In this document: piece by piece, positions 46,850 to 58,565 of the stretch
Position numbering within the stretch: position 1 is the first letter of the stretch
Layout of the letters: each line of letters starts with the position of its first letter
Assembly: GCA_029204225.1 (NCBI GenBank)
Contig: CM055094.1
Span: 67,414,536 to 67,478,535 of the forward strand
Direction: 5' to 3'
From: Diphasiastrum complanatum
Taxonomy: Eukaryota; Streptophyta; Lycopodiopsida; Lycopodiales; Lycopodiaceae
Length of the DNA stretch: 64,000 nt
The notes under the pieces: generated by a model
Databases searched by the model: none
Told to the model about the DNA's origin: nothing
What the model saw: only the letters and a program-made list of their open reading frames with translations
Translations under genes and position numbers: made by a program

Positions 46850-47560
46850 TCCTTCACTGCTGATGTAGCTGCAACGTATTTGGATTCTGTAGAGGACAAT
46901 GAAATGCATTTCTACTTTTTGTTGTTCCATGAAATAGGTCGAGAGTAAGGATTTAGTTTCTTGTAACAACTGATTTGAATTGTTGATAATTAGGGAACCA
47001 TCAACGTATAATGCTATTATACCATAGCTTGACCCTTTACGTTTTAGATACACATTCGAATCTGCAAAACAGGAGGTAAAGTCGTTTTGCAACAAGAAAT
47101 GATTTATTCTATAGTACCAGGCCCTCGGAGCTTGCTTCAGATCGTATAATGCCTTGTGCAATTTCCATACTAGATGCTCCTTGCCTTGAAGGACGTAACC
47201 TTCTGGTTGATAGATGAACACATCTTCTTGTATATATCCGTGTAGGAATGTCATCTGAACATCCATATGGTGAATGTCCAGATCTTTTGCAGTAGCTATA
47301 GCCAATAAGGTATGAATAGACTGATGCTTTACCACTAGACTTAAGGTCTCAGTGTAGTCTATCGCATATACTTGTTCAAATTCTTTAACCACCAGTCTAG
47401 CTTTCCATTTGGATATTGATCTATCTGGTTTAAGCTTTAACTTGAAGATCTATTTGGAGTCAATTGGTTTTACACCTGTAGGAAGATTGACAAAACTCCA
47501 GGTCTTGTTCTTTATTAGAGACTGATACTCAGCATTCATGGCAGCTTTCCAAACAGTTCA
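46850..47560 (-). pseudogene. Ty1-copia reverse transcriptase fragment
   Basis: The minus strand from 47550: AAMNAEYQSLIKNKTWSF, then FKLKLKPDRSISKWKARLVV, KEFEQVYAIDYTETLSLVVK, IHHMDVQMTFLHGYIQEDVF, YDLKQAPRAWYYRINHFL and IIALYVDGSLIINNSNQ. The catalytic YVDD is YVDG, the second Asp being lost, so it is dead even apart from the stop near 47430. RNase H, integrase and LTRs are absent. It abuts, head-on, the plus-strand LTR end at 46841. Confidence 0.88.
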
Positions 47561-50500
47561 TTTTCTGTAGGTTGCATTTGAGAGGGTAAAAATCAGAGAA
47601 GGAAGAAGGGTTGTTGGGATGAGTAGGAGTTAGATTAAATTCCCACAACCTTCACAGAGACAGAAATTATAACAGCAATTTGCAACTGTTTTGGTAGTGC
47701 TACCATATGCCTACATTGTTATCAATGTGGTTCATATACATGTATACAAAAACAGCCAGCGCTGGCTTCTATCATATGTGTGCTTGAAGCAAGTATTCAA
47801 TGCAATCATGCATGCCATAGTGGCTGCTTAAACCTCTTGCATGCGTGCCATCAGAACTTTCAATGATATAACAAAAATGCCAAACTTTGCAATCGAATCT
47901 ATCATTTCCTCTACAATCAAAGTGTTCATAGTAGAAGTAAACCAGTATGAAGGCAACTTACCAAAGTATTCCAGAGTTTTTTTTTCTCAATCTCACTTAT
48001 ATCTTTATCACTAGTACTAAGTCTTTCAAATTTTTTTTATGAGCTTTTTTTTACATGGACTTGAGATTTCATAATTAGATACCCAAAAATTAAGTGAGGT
48101 CACTATCAAATTCCATAAGATGGAAAGAAATCAAGGTTAAGGCCATTTTAAAAATTAACAATATGGGGTTCAACGATTTATGAGTTCACCAACTTTGCCA
48201 AACGTAGTCTCACCAAAAAATATTTCCAAAAGGCAAATTTCTGTAGGATTTAATTGTGTTCCAGAACGTGAAGGAACCTTCCGAGCAAATCCTTTCATGC
48301 TTTACAATCTATCTTGGTTGATGCGCTGAAGAGAAACCAACCCAATTACAAATGTGTGAATGTGTGTGTGTGTGTGTGTGTGTGTGTTTATTTATTTATC
48401 TATATTAAAGGATTGTTGTTAAGATTCAAGGTGAACTTACTACTTATATTCAAAAAGAAGGAATCACATATTGAAGAAGGTTGTTTGGATTTGTGTACTC
48501 AAATGATCATGGGTCCTCCATAGTCTTCCAAGAGGCCAAAATGCGAGTGAGGCGGGATATAATCAATTAACAAACACTATAAGAAGGTAGAGGTTTTCCA
48601 ACTTTATCTTTATCTCACTACAACATTCTGGAAGCTTTCTGACCCTATTACTGAGACTTTAATGAAGCAATAATAAATAAAAAGAATTCCATAAATGCCA
48701 GTATGTCCAATGATGTATACCTCGCTAACAGAACCTCGATAATTGCATCAGGTCCCGAGGTATCCCCAGAATATTTTTGTGTTGTTTATGGAGTCTTTTT
48801 TTCAAGGGATATTTGGAGGAAGGTCGTAAGAAAAAGTTAATGATGCTATAAACAAAGAACTAACAATATTTAGTTCCTCCCAGGATCCTAGAAATGTGCT
48901 AATGAGGCCTACTCACTAGATACAAGTCTAGAAATGGACATGCATCAACATGCAATATGACATGCAACTAATTTTCAGATTGGAAGAGATGCTATCATAG
49001 AAAAATCCAGCAAGTTTTGAAGTAAAACAAAGTTAGGAATAGGCTAAAATACAATAGCACACGCATCTGACAGTGTTTGCAATCGATTCCTGAGCATTAA
49101 ATATCATGAAAGATGAATTCCGTGATCTGACCCACACTTCCTCCTTGAACCTTGGCACAAAACCAGTAAGTAGAAAGTCAATTGGAGACACACAAAAAAT
49201 GATTGCTGGCTGCCACAATTGAATGGAATCAATGCCTAAACACCATAGGAGAAGGCTCCAACAGATAGCACTGAAAAAGATGAACTATGGAGAGACAAAT
49301 GAATGTTGGATCAGATTTGCATTTTGTTGGAATTTCAGAGAAAGAAGCCTCAAGAAGATGGCCGATGAGCAAGAAATCAAATCAGAGTAAAGAGTTTCAT
49401 TGTAGCTCGTGGATCTGTCTATTATATAGGCTGAAATCAAATCATCAACTATTGTGGTGTGTTGACACCAGTACCTCAATAGGATTGCATGCATGCAATT
49501 TGGTGACTCATCGAGGTAGTTGTAGTGATTTACCTCTTCTAAATATTAATTATTTTTTCCCATACTAGATGTATGGGGGTCTATGACAAGTGTCCATAGA
49601 CCCAACTCTCAAAATAACAAGTGGACTTAGACTCTCCACCTCTACATCGATCTAGTACAAGCCCCAAAATATTTTGTGAACTTAGAACATTGACATTAGG
49701 AAGGTTTGAATCCCAACCCACTAAATCTCCAACAGTGAGAGTCCCGATTTAGTTTGTAATATTTCTTTGTACTTGGAACATTTATGTATGAATATATATT
49801 TCATTTATCATAAGTGTTTGTAATTAATCTTTAAGTGCATGAAATGCAACTCAAATATTTGCAATTTTTTGTTATTAACAATCATGAACAACGATTTTGC
49901 TTACCAACTTCATAAAAAGCGGTGCAAATGACTCATGGGACTGGATGGAGTCCATTTTAAGGCAAAATGGAGCCAATGTGCCAGTACGGTGGCTCCATTC
50001 TACCAAAAAAAAAAAAAGGTTTTCCTTTGGAATAATCGTCGAGAAATGGCTCAGTTTATACGTCAAGGGATATACCATCATCCGTCGATATATCCCTCAG
50101 AAGACACCCAATTTGAGATCAGTCTACAACTCGAGGGACCCCCCTCGATACATCCCTCGGAAGACACACTCTGTGAGATCAGTCTACAACCCGAGGGATA
50201 TACCGACCTATTGACCTCTAAATCTTCACAATAGGAAAATTTTAACTTAGAATTTTCTATGGGGGTATGTCCCAAGAAAATTGGTTTCTGATTTGTCTAA
50301 GTTATTAAGGGGTTACCTCTCAATGTTAGGGGTTTAGTGGGTCTCGCCACTAAAACCACTGTTGGCCAAGCCTTACCAAGGAGGCCCCACCATAATACAC
50401 TATACAGGTAGAGTTAGGGGTGTTTCATTACATTAACTCATGGATAGCATCTATCTAGCTCCCTCCCAAATCCCCCAAAAGTGAAATGTACTACCAAAAG

Positions 50501-50645
50501 GTACAATGAAAAATGGATTCTTTTTTTATACCACCAAACCATGCTTTTAGCCATGATTTGAATTTTCTCGAAATTTCTTCTTCGCATATTTCTAGTTTAC
50601 TTTCTCCACGTACTAAGGCCTAGTTCTGCCAGCTCTCACTTTTTC
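47561..50645. other. Long non-coding stretch with small repeats
   Basis: (GT)n at 48361-48388. A 60-bp tandem duplication lies at 50085-50204 (CATCCCTC..GAAGACAC to CAGTCTACAACCCGAGGG). No gene or transposon domain was recognised. Several frames of 60-100 codons are unsupported. Confidence 0.5.
50085..50204. repeat. 60-bp tandem duplication
   Basis: Copies at 50085-50144 and 50145-50204 share TCGATA(T/C)ATCCCTC, AGAAGACAC or GGAAGACAC, and GAGATCAGTCTACAAC. TATCCCTC at the start and GAGGGATATA at the end could pair as a stem. Confidence 0.85.
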
Positions 50646-50996
50646 TCATATCTCTGATTTGCAGTGGCTCATCACTGCTCCCATGCATTTCACCATCCAT
50701 TTCCATTCAAATTCCATATCGGGAGAGGAGACATGATGGAGCTCTCTACGCAACTGATCAATGACATGATCCTTGCGAGAATCGTGGAGGTCATGCCAGT
50801 CATGAAATATGTCTCGGGCTAAGTGTATATACATGAGCTTCCTCATGCATGCAATGACCAACTTACCACGAGTATTCTCAATTATGTGACCATCCATATC
50901 TATGTCATATGATGGCGGGATGTCGACTGGTGGAGATGTAGCCATGGGAGTGTCTAGGGGGGTGGCCTCTGTCAATGATCTAATAAGCACTATCAA
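50646..50996 (-). pseudogene. Transposase-associated fragment (transposase_24-like)
   Basis: The minus strand reads RGKLVIACMRKLMYIHLARD, then IFHDWHDLHDSRKDHVIDQL, RRELHHVSSPDMEFEWKWMV. The pattern of a basic segment, W-x-D/H-L then K-x-x-I-x-x-L, then F-x-x-D, resembles the plant Ptta/En/Spm-type transposase-associated domain (transposase_24). Flanks show no matching second ORF. The assignment is from pattern only and tentative. Confidence 0.4.
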
Positions 50997-51117
50997 TCAA
51001 TCACCATAACCAATCACCACAAGGAAGAGGAAAGAACCTACTTATACAAACGGTCCTGAAGCTAAGGCTCACAACTTTGCCCTTGGATTTCCTGAATGAC
51101 CAGCTCTGCTAGCTCCA

Positions 51118-51872
51118 ATGGGACATAGTGCTCCTCCATCAAATCTAGTAGAACCAGAACCTTACAATGGTAACGAGCAATGGATCTATAGAAATGATCA
51201 CAATAGTGGTCCTTCAGAGCAGTATGCTATCTATGCTGCTGTGCAACAACAAGCAGCTAGACAATGGACCAGAGTGCCACTTGGATGTTTTGCATGTGGC
51301 CAAACAAAGTGAAGTTTACACCATTCTGTAGAGAATGTGGCTATTGACATTGCTATAAAGATTGTCTTGCAAGACCCAAACCTCCTCCGGTTACTGCTCC
51401 GATAAATATGATTACAATAAAAAAAAGACCAGTAGTTCAACCTGAACCAACTGTACCTTTGATGGTTGTTACCAGAGCTCAGAAACATAAAGAAGTTCTA
51501 GTTAATCCAATACCTACTGAATCTGCACCAACTACAGATATACCTACCACATCAGGGGTGTATCCGAATGTCAAAGCAGAAAAGGAAAGATATCAATATA
51601 TGAGGCAATGGATTAAATAGTTGCAAGAAGAAGAAGCCCAAGAAGCCGCTAAAGTAGCAGCCGAAGTCCATTCTCCATCTATGCCACATGCAGATCCAAG
51701 AACAAATGTTAATACACAGTTGCACTATCATGAAGAACCCTTCAAGATGACGGAACCTGAAGCACAACAAACAGAAATGATTGTAAATATTCTGTCTAGA
51801 AAGATGGATATTACACTGGGAGAATTTCTTAAGCTAGTGCCTAAAGCAAAAGAAGTATTAGCAGAAAGATAG
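51118..51872 (+). pseudogene. Gypsy gag with unusual cysteine pairs
   Basis: GHSAPPSNLVEPEPYNGNEQ and YAIYAAVQQQAARQW lead to CFACGQTK and, after a stop, FCRECGY and HCYKDCLARPKPPP. The spacing gives two C-x2-C pairs followed by H-C-x3-C rather than the single CCHC knuckle of most gypsy gag proteins. The frame then gives KAEKERYQYMRQWIK, a stop and a Gln/Glu/Ala-rich coiled coil (EEEAQEAAKVAAEVHS), ending before 51872. Stops at 51309, 51342 and 51617 break it. Confidence 0.6.
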
Positions 51873-51910
51873 ACTCAATTGGAACCACTAGTTCGTCAGA
51901 AGCCACTTTT

Positions 51911-52123
51911 TTGTGCCTGAACGAAGTACTCAATGTGGGATCAGCCCGAGAAAGTGAGCAGAAAAACATCACCATGTCGATACAACATAGACAGTTTGGT
52001 AAAGAAGCAGCCGTGAATGATGGAGGTTCAGGAGTTAACCTGATTTTAACCAAGCCACTATGCAAATTGGGGACTTACCAAGCTGAAGCCTACCCTTTTG
52101 CCATTAAGCTAGCTGATCAGTGA
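51911..52123 (+). pseudogene. Protease fragment (DGGSGVNLI type)
   Basis: NDGGSGVNLILTKPLCKLG has the D-G-G-S-G-V-N form of the protease active site seen in some plant gypsy lineages. The usual C-terminal DVILG motif is missing because the sequence jumps at about 52145 into the end of RNase H. Confidence 0.6.
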
Positions 52124-52149
52124 CAGTCCGTCCTAGAGGAATGGTTGAA

Positions 52150-53354
52150 GACTATTGACCGAATTTGATTTTCGTGTTGTGGTTCGAAAGGGTAAGCAAT
52201 ATTATCTTGCCGACCATGTCTCAAGGATTGAATCAGCACTAGTTAATACTGAAGTGGATGATGAACTACCAGATGCTGCATTGTTTTATGTTGAAGCAGT
52301 ACTTGAGTGGGCAGCGGATATTGTTGAATATCCGATACTAGGCCAAACCTTGGTGGCCTACACTTCATAAAGACACAGAAAATTATATTCAGTCATGTGA
52401 TGTTTGTCAACGAGCACATCGTCCTACACGACATAATTATGAGACTTTACATCCAGTTTTATCGCAAGCACCATTCGAAAAATGAAGCCTTGATTATGTT
52501 GGTCCTATTCATCTTGCAACAAGAGAATCTCATGCTAGATATATCATTGTTGCAACTGATTATATGACCAAGTGGATCGAAGCAAAAGTAGTTCGAGTTG
52601 CAAATGCAAAATCCACAACTAAGTTCCTTAATGAGCATATTATTATTAGGTTTGGATGTACTATCGAGATCGTAAGTGATCGGGAACAACATTTTGTGAA
52701 TGAAACGATAAAATGTCTGTTGGAAGACTTTTTCATTATTCATCGATTTAGTACTCCGTAATATTCAAGGAGTAATGGTCAAGCTGAATCTTCCAACAAG
52801 ATTCTCTACAACATTATGACAAAAACAGTTGAAGCAAGTCGTTCTGATTGGGAACATAAATTGCATGCAACATTATGGACATTCAGAATAGCTTATAAAG
52901 ATAGTACAAATCAAACACCATTTCAGCTTGTCTATGGTCAAGATGCAGTTATGCCAATTGAATTTTTAGTACCATCACTACGCATAGCAGCAATGAAATA
53001 GTTGGATGATGCAAAATCCTTACAGATGTGTCATGAGACTTTACAAAAACTTCGTAAAACCAGATTGATGGCAGTTCATGCATAGCAACAGAGAAATCCC
53101 ATTGCAAGGCATGGCACGATCGCCAATTACACAAAAAAGATCTGAAGGAAGGGGATCTAGCACTAATGTATAAAATGAAACTAATCAAAGAAAAAGTGAA
53201 GTTTACAATTGAAGGACCGTATAAGGTGAAAGAAATATCGAACTATGGAGCGATTATTTTAGAACATTTGGATGGAAAAAGATTCGACACTCCGGTGAAT
53301 GGCAGCCGACTACGCAAGTTTTGGCAGCCTGTTCAGCTAGTTCACCCAGCATGA
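52150..53354 (+). pseudogene. Gypsy RNase H end and integrase
   Basis: It begins with TEFDFRVVVRKGKQYYLADH, the last RNase H motif (normally ...KGxxNxVADxLSR). The integrase zinc part is SCDVCQRAHRPTRHNYE. The core follows as LDYVGPIH (first Asp), IIVATDYMTKWIEAKVV, EIVSDREQHFVNETIK (second Asp) and YSRSNGQAESSNKIL (Glu). All three catalytic acids are present, but stops occur at 52367, 52759 and 52999. DSTNQTPFQLVYGQDAVMPI and the C-terminal GPYKVKEISNYGAIILEHLD to NGSRLRKFW complete the domain. No chromodomain is seen. Confidence 0.9.
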
Positions 53355-53688
53355 TCCAACACCTTACCAATTTTTACTTTTGTTGTTTTACAATTTCTTT
53401 GTTTTTATTGTTTGAGTGATTTTCTTTTTTAGAAAAAACAAGGAAGAAAAAAATGATGAGCAAAAGTAAAAAAAAAGTTACCAGAGTGATTTTTGATGAA
53501 AAATGACTTAGAAAATCATCTTTGGGATCATATTTTGCACATATAGTCTTAAAAACCTACGCCGAGATTTTAGATCATACATCCACCTCAGATTTCTTTA
53601 TACTAAGTTGGGCGAAGATTCTTTTCCAGAGCTACTACTTGTTTTGTAGTACCTTACCATTTTAGGAACCTTTGCCAAGCATCTTACA

Positions 53689-53772
53689 GCCTTTATTAAC
53701 CTTCGTCGACCTGACAGATGGATTCAGAATGCCTTTATTAACCTTCGTCGATCTGACAGATGGATTTAGAAT
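53689..53772 (+). repeat. 42-bp tandem duplication
   Basis: GCCTTTATTAACCTTCGTCG followed by ACCTGACAGATGGATTCAG (copy 1) and ATCTGACAGATGGATTTAG (copy 2). The two copies differ by two C/T transitions. It lies in the non-coding 3' part of the gypsy element. Confidence 0.95.
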
Positions 53773-54314
53773 GCCAAAATTAGGTCGGTCAAAGGTTCAG
53801 GTCTTCAAAATTTGCATTTATTACAGTACCTAGGCAAATGATAAATCTTGAAAACCTTCGTCAGTTTAGTCTAGACCTTCAGAAATCTTCGCTGAGATTT
53901 TTGAAAATTATTTTTATAGTACTGAGCATGCTTGTAAATTTTTGTCCAGAATTGAGCATCCAAAGTAGTACATTGTCTAATAGACCCCTCCCAATCAGCC
54001 TATAAAAGGGCTGATTTCGACTTCATTTCTCACTTGTGCTAGCGAAGCTCTTGCGAAATTTTCCAACGACCAAAACTTTCTAAAACTTCCTTCCAGCCTT
54101 TTGATACACTCTTGTGCTATTATTCTCAGTATTTGCCTACTCTCATCTTGTCTTCTACTGATACTTCACAATCTCCTCAGTATGTCATTCATCGTGATGT
54201 TCCGACCAAGACGGACATCATGATACTTCCTGGCACAAATCAAAGTACGACGCGAGACCAATCAAAGCCCGAAGTGAATAATCTCGCGAGGTGTCATGGG
54301 ACGGCCACCAATTT

Positions 54315-54960
54315 TGGTGGGGGATACTGTTGGAGGATTCGTGGATATCGATGCAACCCTAACCCAAGTTAATAAGTGAGAGGGATTTGGCACCCTACGT
54401 GTGTAAGTCCAACCCGATGATCACATAGTTATTTGATTAATTAGAAAGTCAATAAAAGGACTTTAGGCCTTTTTGCGGGAGTTTTAATGTCGCAGGGCCT
54501 AAATGTCAAGTTAGTGAATAAAATAGGTGTTCCCACCAAATTTGAATCTCAATTTCAAATTGGTTTCCTACAATTATTGAATGGGTTGCCACTCTTTTTA
54601 AAATTTGAATAGTTAGGGAGGTAAGAATTAGCCAGTAGGATTGGGGCGCCCATCTCCTCAATTTCCTATACAAGTGGTTATTTCGAATAATTGTACATGT
54701 TCTTTCTTTATTCCAATACAAGCAGATTGGCTCTCTTATGGAATGGATTTGTGAATGTCCTTGCTCTCTAACTCTTTCCCTCCATCTCTCATGTTTTCTT
54801 TGTATTTGTTGGATTTGCAGCTTATTGGAATTGCTATTTCTTATGCTTTTTGTGAGAGAGAAAGGGAGAGAGAGAAGGGTAAGCTATCATCATTGTGAAT
54901 TTAGGGTTAAAGTTGTAGTGTTAATTGATAGTATTAATGGATGTAGGGTTAATGCTTAGT
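54315..54960 (+). repeat. Polypurine tract and 3' LTR
   Basis: GGTGGGGGATAC is followed at 54328 by TGTTGGAGGATTCGTGG, a textbook gypsy PPT/LTR junction. The LTR contains AATTAGAAAGTCAATAAAAG and a purine-rich part near 54850 (GAGAGAGAAAGGGAGAGAGAG). The right end is not resolvable without a partner; 54960 is set just before the LINE frame begins. Confidence 0.6.
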
Positions 54961-54983
54961 GTTAATGGATCTTAGAGTTAATT

Positions 54984-56060
54984 GTGGATCATCTATGCAT
55001 GTTGGATTTGATTTATGCTATCGCTCTCATCCACTCTGCTCTGTCGAATAGGATCTCCACCCTGACAGACCTTGGGAGCATTATTGACCACTCCCATTTC
55101 TTTCTCCAACATTACGAAAGATTGGTCAGTTGTGCTTCCTCCACACTACAATATGCTGAAAAAACGTCTCTCTTCTATTACATCTGATATAGAGCTCATA
55201 CTGCCGATCACTTGCTTATTTGCCACCAATCATCTAAAAATTCTTAATCACTCCAACGTGACCATCTTAAGGAAGAGAACCCATCTCATCTGGTTGTGAG
55301 AAGCAGATCTTCCCTCTTTGTTCTTCTTTAGGAAACTTAAATCCCTGCACAGAAGAGAAAATTCATGTGGTCTTATTGTCGATGGTATCAGTTTGTCTAC
55401 TCCTGAAGCCATTTGTAATTTTTTCTTTAGCCACTTCTCGTCTCTGTACAACCCTTCCTCTCCCTCCAACCTTTTTAGTTGTGATCTTACTTCCTATTGT
55501 ATTTTTCCTTCTCCTCTCTTTCACATTGAAGCTTCCTCTCTCTCATTTCCTCTCTCCCTTGACGAGATTCATTATGCCCTTAAAGCTCTTAATAGAGATA
55601 AAACTTTGGGCCTAGATGGAGTAACACTTGACTTTTTTTGGGCGCACTACGATCATGTTGGACCCTCATTTCTAGCTACTACTAACAATGCTATCTTTGT
55701 TGGTTGTTTTCCTCCCTCCTTTTCCCATGGACTCATTAAGCTGGTCCCTAAATCTCCATTCAAAATTTTTGATTATCATCCTCTTACCATGCTTAAGACT
55801 TCTTAGAAGATAGTAACAAAAGCTGTTGCTAGAAGAATTGCGCCTCTACTTCCTTCTCACCTCTCAAAAAGCTAGTTTGGATTTTTGAAAGATAGATTTC
55901 TTTAAATTCTTTTTGGCCACTCATTAGAATAATCACGCTTTGGAATATTTGGCTAGATAGGAACAATAGGGAATTTGGTATAGGGGATTATTTCATCTCC
56001 CCCTCACTTCTTTTCAAGGAGGCCAACAAGATTGCTATTCTTTGAGCTTCAGCATTTGCA
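54984..56060 (+). pseudogene. LINE (non-LTR) reverse transcriptase with internal deletion
   Basis: Frames give FFRKLKSLHRRENSCGLIVD, LSLDEIHYALKALNRDKTLG, LDGVTLDFFWAHYDHVGPSF, SFSHGLIKLVPKSP and PLTMLKTS, a stop, then KIVTKAVARRIAPLLPSHLS and FGFLKDRFL. These are RT fingers-palm motifs of plant LINEs (KxPGPDGF, LIPK, YKIxAKxLAxRL, QxxFxxxR). Directly afterwards IRIITLWNIWLDRNNREF appears, the motif after the zf-RVT region, so the catalytic YADD and the rest of RT are deleted. The 5' part (54984-55310) is a degenerate endonuclease-RT spacer. The copy is 5'-truncated, and no clear poly(A) tail was identified. Confidence 0.8.
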
Positions 56061-56384
56061 TTGTACTTTGTATATAGTATCTAATTTATGGCTAGTATTT
56101 TTGAGAAAAACAAGAAAAGAAAAAGTCCTTGCCAAGTTTTCGTTGCTCTAGAAATTGTAGGTATCGTTTCAAATTTGCCAACTTGCTCTTTACATATGTG
56201 CTTGCGATTTTGCAAAATGTTTGCATGTGTAATGCTTTTGCATAAATTTATAAGTGCTTTCAAGCACCATCTCCAACACTATGGATAGCAATTGTTTCAT
56301 TGTCAATAACATGACATGTTATTGATTTATTTGCAAATGCACGCTATAACAACATGATATAGCATAATAAATAATGCAAAACAT

Positions 56385-56515
56385 AAATGTTTTCTTAGTA
56401 TTATCAAGTGTGAAATCACACAGAATCAAACCTAGATTTCCTACAAAGAAAAATGTTTTCTTAGTATTATCAATTGTGAAACACAAAGAATCAAACCTAG
56501 ATTACCCACAAAGAA
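56385..56515. repeat. 66-bp tandem duplication
   Basis: AAATGTTTTCTTAGTATTAT through to CTACAAAG at 56385-56450 is repeated from 56451 with small changes (CAAGTG versus CAATTG). Confidence 0.9.
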
Positions 56516-56543
56516 TCAAATATAGGTAGGCAAGCCAAAGTGA

Positions 56544-56693
56544 AGAGCACTCACCACATGGGAGAAGATGCATTAAGAAAAGCACTCACCAAATTGAAAA
56601 GCCAAACTTAAGAGCACTCACCACATGGGGGAAGATGCATTAAGAAAAGCACTCGAAGAGCACTCACCACATGAGGAGATGCATTAAGAAAAT
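56544..56693. repeat. Triplicated 45-bp repeat upstream of the AKRP-like gene
   Basis: AGAGCACTCACCACATG then GAGAAGATGCATTAAGAAAA occurs three times (about 56544, 56611 and 56656) with indels. The repeats lie 230-380 bp before the proposed start codon, within the probable promoter. Confidence 0.85.
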
Positions 56694-56927
56694 GAACCAA
56701 AAGATATTGACATGTATGTCTTTTCAAAGGTGGAAGGATCATGTTCATATGATCCATGGACTAAAGTTTAAACACCAAATCACATAAAAAAGAAGAGGAA
56801 GGGAAGGGTGTGTGTTCATTACAATCTACTCATTCAGAAGGAAATTGAGGTCCAAAAACAGAACAGCAAATCTGCACTCGAGAGAAGTCGAAGGACGAAG
56901 TTCGAACTATCTCGCTGCAACGGAGCA

Positions 56928-58565
56928 ATGCTCGTCATCTCTCGACCATCTGCAACAACTCTCTCCATTTTTATTCTACATTCTTCTTCTTCTCTTCCGC
57001 ATGATGCCATCAAGGATCGCATCCATCTTTCTCATAATGTTCGACTTCATTCTCAAAGCACGGGGTTGCAATGTCAAGCCTCAAAAACCTTACATCAAAT
57101 TCGAAGGAAGAGCTATGAAATGTTTTGTGGCTTAGGTTTGTCTGTGGATGCATTTGACATGAAGAATGATGGGGACGGTGCGGACTTGTTGAAGATTGAG
57201 GAGGGAATATTTGAGCCTGTGAAGATATCTGAGCAGGAAGTGGTGGATGATAAGAAAGCAGCCAAGGGGAATTTGATTCCTCCAGAGTGGAAATTTATTC
57301 AAGAAGATCTTAACAAGTCCAAAAAGGAGAGAAGGAAAGAGAATAAATCACAACATTTGGAGTTTGCGAAGAGCAGAGAGGTCAGTGAACGTTCGATTGT
57401 GCGTGGTAATGGTGACAGAGTAGCAAGCAAAAGGCTCACACGGAGGCAGATCAGCTCCTTGAGATATAGGCAAGACTTTGATAGTGAGAAAAGGGCTTTG
57501 CAAAATTATAGCAACCATTGGCGCGACGGACACGTTGTTATTCCAGATGATTCTGAGCCTGAAGCCAGCGATAGTGAGCATAACAGCGGTGATAGAGCAG
57601 AGACAAGGAGCTCCGGTTCTCCTCAAAGAGCTACTCCTAGAAATCCTCGGCTCCAGCTTGGAAATGACACAATGGAGGATTTGGCAAAAAGAATGGACGA
57701 CTATGGCAAGCAACCGAAAGAGCAAGATTCCGAAGTAAGATGTAAGCTCTCTTTAGTTCCGGCACACTTTCGTTTCACTATAAAATAGGAATGTGACAGT
57801 ATGTCGTAGAACTTTGACAAGTGACATGGTATTGAGATCAGCTTCTCATCTGTACAGAACTCGATTTTTTTCTTTTTGTTCACTGTATGGTGCACTTAGC
57901 ACCTACGTAATTTTCTATCATTATCTCGATGTTGTGACGATTATCTACCTGCAACTTTCACGCAAACTTGGTAATTCTATTCACAACCCCATAGATGCTA
58001 ACATATCCTCCATATTCCCAACCAACTTTTGTGAAGGAATTGCCGATGGATGTAACAAACCTGGCTGCTTCACATGCTCGACCTTGTTCACTTGACTTGG
58101 TGTGCGCTTGTACAAAAGTATACACGCTTTCTTCAAGCCGGTTCATTTTAACATACTTCTCACCTTTTCTTTGGTCTGAAGCATGCCACAATGTCCACCA
58201 CTAGGAGAAGAATGCAGTTCATACAAAAATATTAACTAGTTTTAGGAATCCTTATTTTGCGTAGTAGTGAACTATTTGACATAGAAGGATGATGTTCTTA
58301 GGTTCAAGGGAGGCTTCAAGAATTATAATGACATTATAGTAGTGGTAAATTGTCATTTTGGTGCTGCTTTATTTTATATCTTCTTTGTCAACTTAGGAGC
58401 CAATGTATATGCAGCAAAGCATGTGCTTGCTGTTTCTTATTGTGATAATGTTAACAGTTTGTAGACAATGTGCTCCAGGAAGCTGAGACAGTGCATAAGT
58501 TATTGTCGGCAGAGGAAAAAACTCTTTTAAAAGCGAAAGTTCCAGATTTGAAAAAGCTGACGGGG
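56928..58565 (+). CDS. AKRP/EMB506-like chloroplast ankyrin protein, first two exons
   Basis: Start chosen at 56928: the protein opens MLVISRPSATTLSIFILHSS, Ser/Leu-rich with few acids early on, a plausible chloroplast transit peptide; an earlier in-frame ATG at 56808 gives a charged, less suitable start. Exon 1 ends at 57734 (CCGAA|GTAAGA). It contains NLIPPEWKFIQEDLNKSKKE, RRKENKSQHLEFAKSREV and SPQRATPRNPRL, which match the pre-ankyrin region of plant AKRP/EMB506 proteins (IPxxWxxxQxEINxTKKExRK...; SERVAPKNPRW). Exon 2 (58458-58565, AACAG|TTT...GGG|GTGAGT) keeps phase 0 and reads LLSAEEKTLLKAKVPDL, the LFTKEEKxLLNxRxPDL motif just before the ankyrin repeats. The repeats themselves are not found up to 64000. 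Those proteins act in plastid differentiation and embryo development. Confidence 0.7.

Larger units (their letters stand above)
51118..54960 (+). mobile_element. Ty3-gypsy element with RT deleted, 3' LTR present
   Basis: The plus strand carries gag (51118-51872), a protease remnant (about 52010-52123), then directly the last part of RNase H (52150), integrase (to 53354), a non-coding 3' part, a polypurine tract (GGTGGGGGATA) and the start of a 3' LTR at 54328. RT and most of RNase H are gone. The 5' LTR and PBS were not found. The right end of the LTR is approximate. Confidence 0.8.

Noticed and set aside
57793-58204. Frames of 60-100 codons on both strands between the two AKRP-like exons
   Set aside because: They lie in the intron defined by phase-matched junctions and have no recognisable domain.
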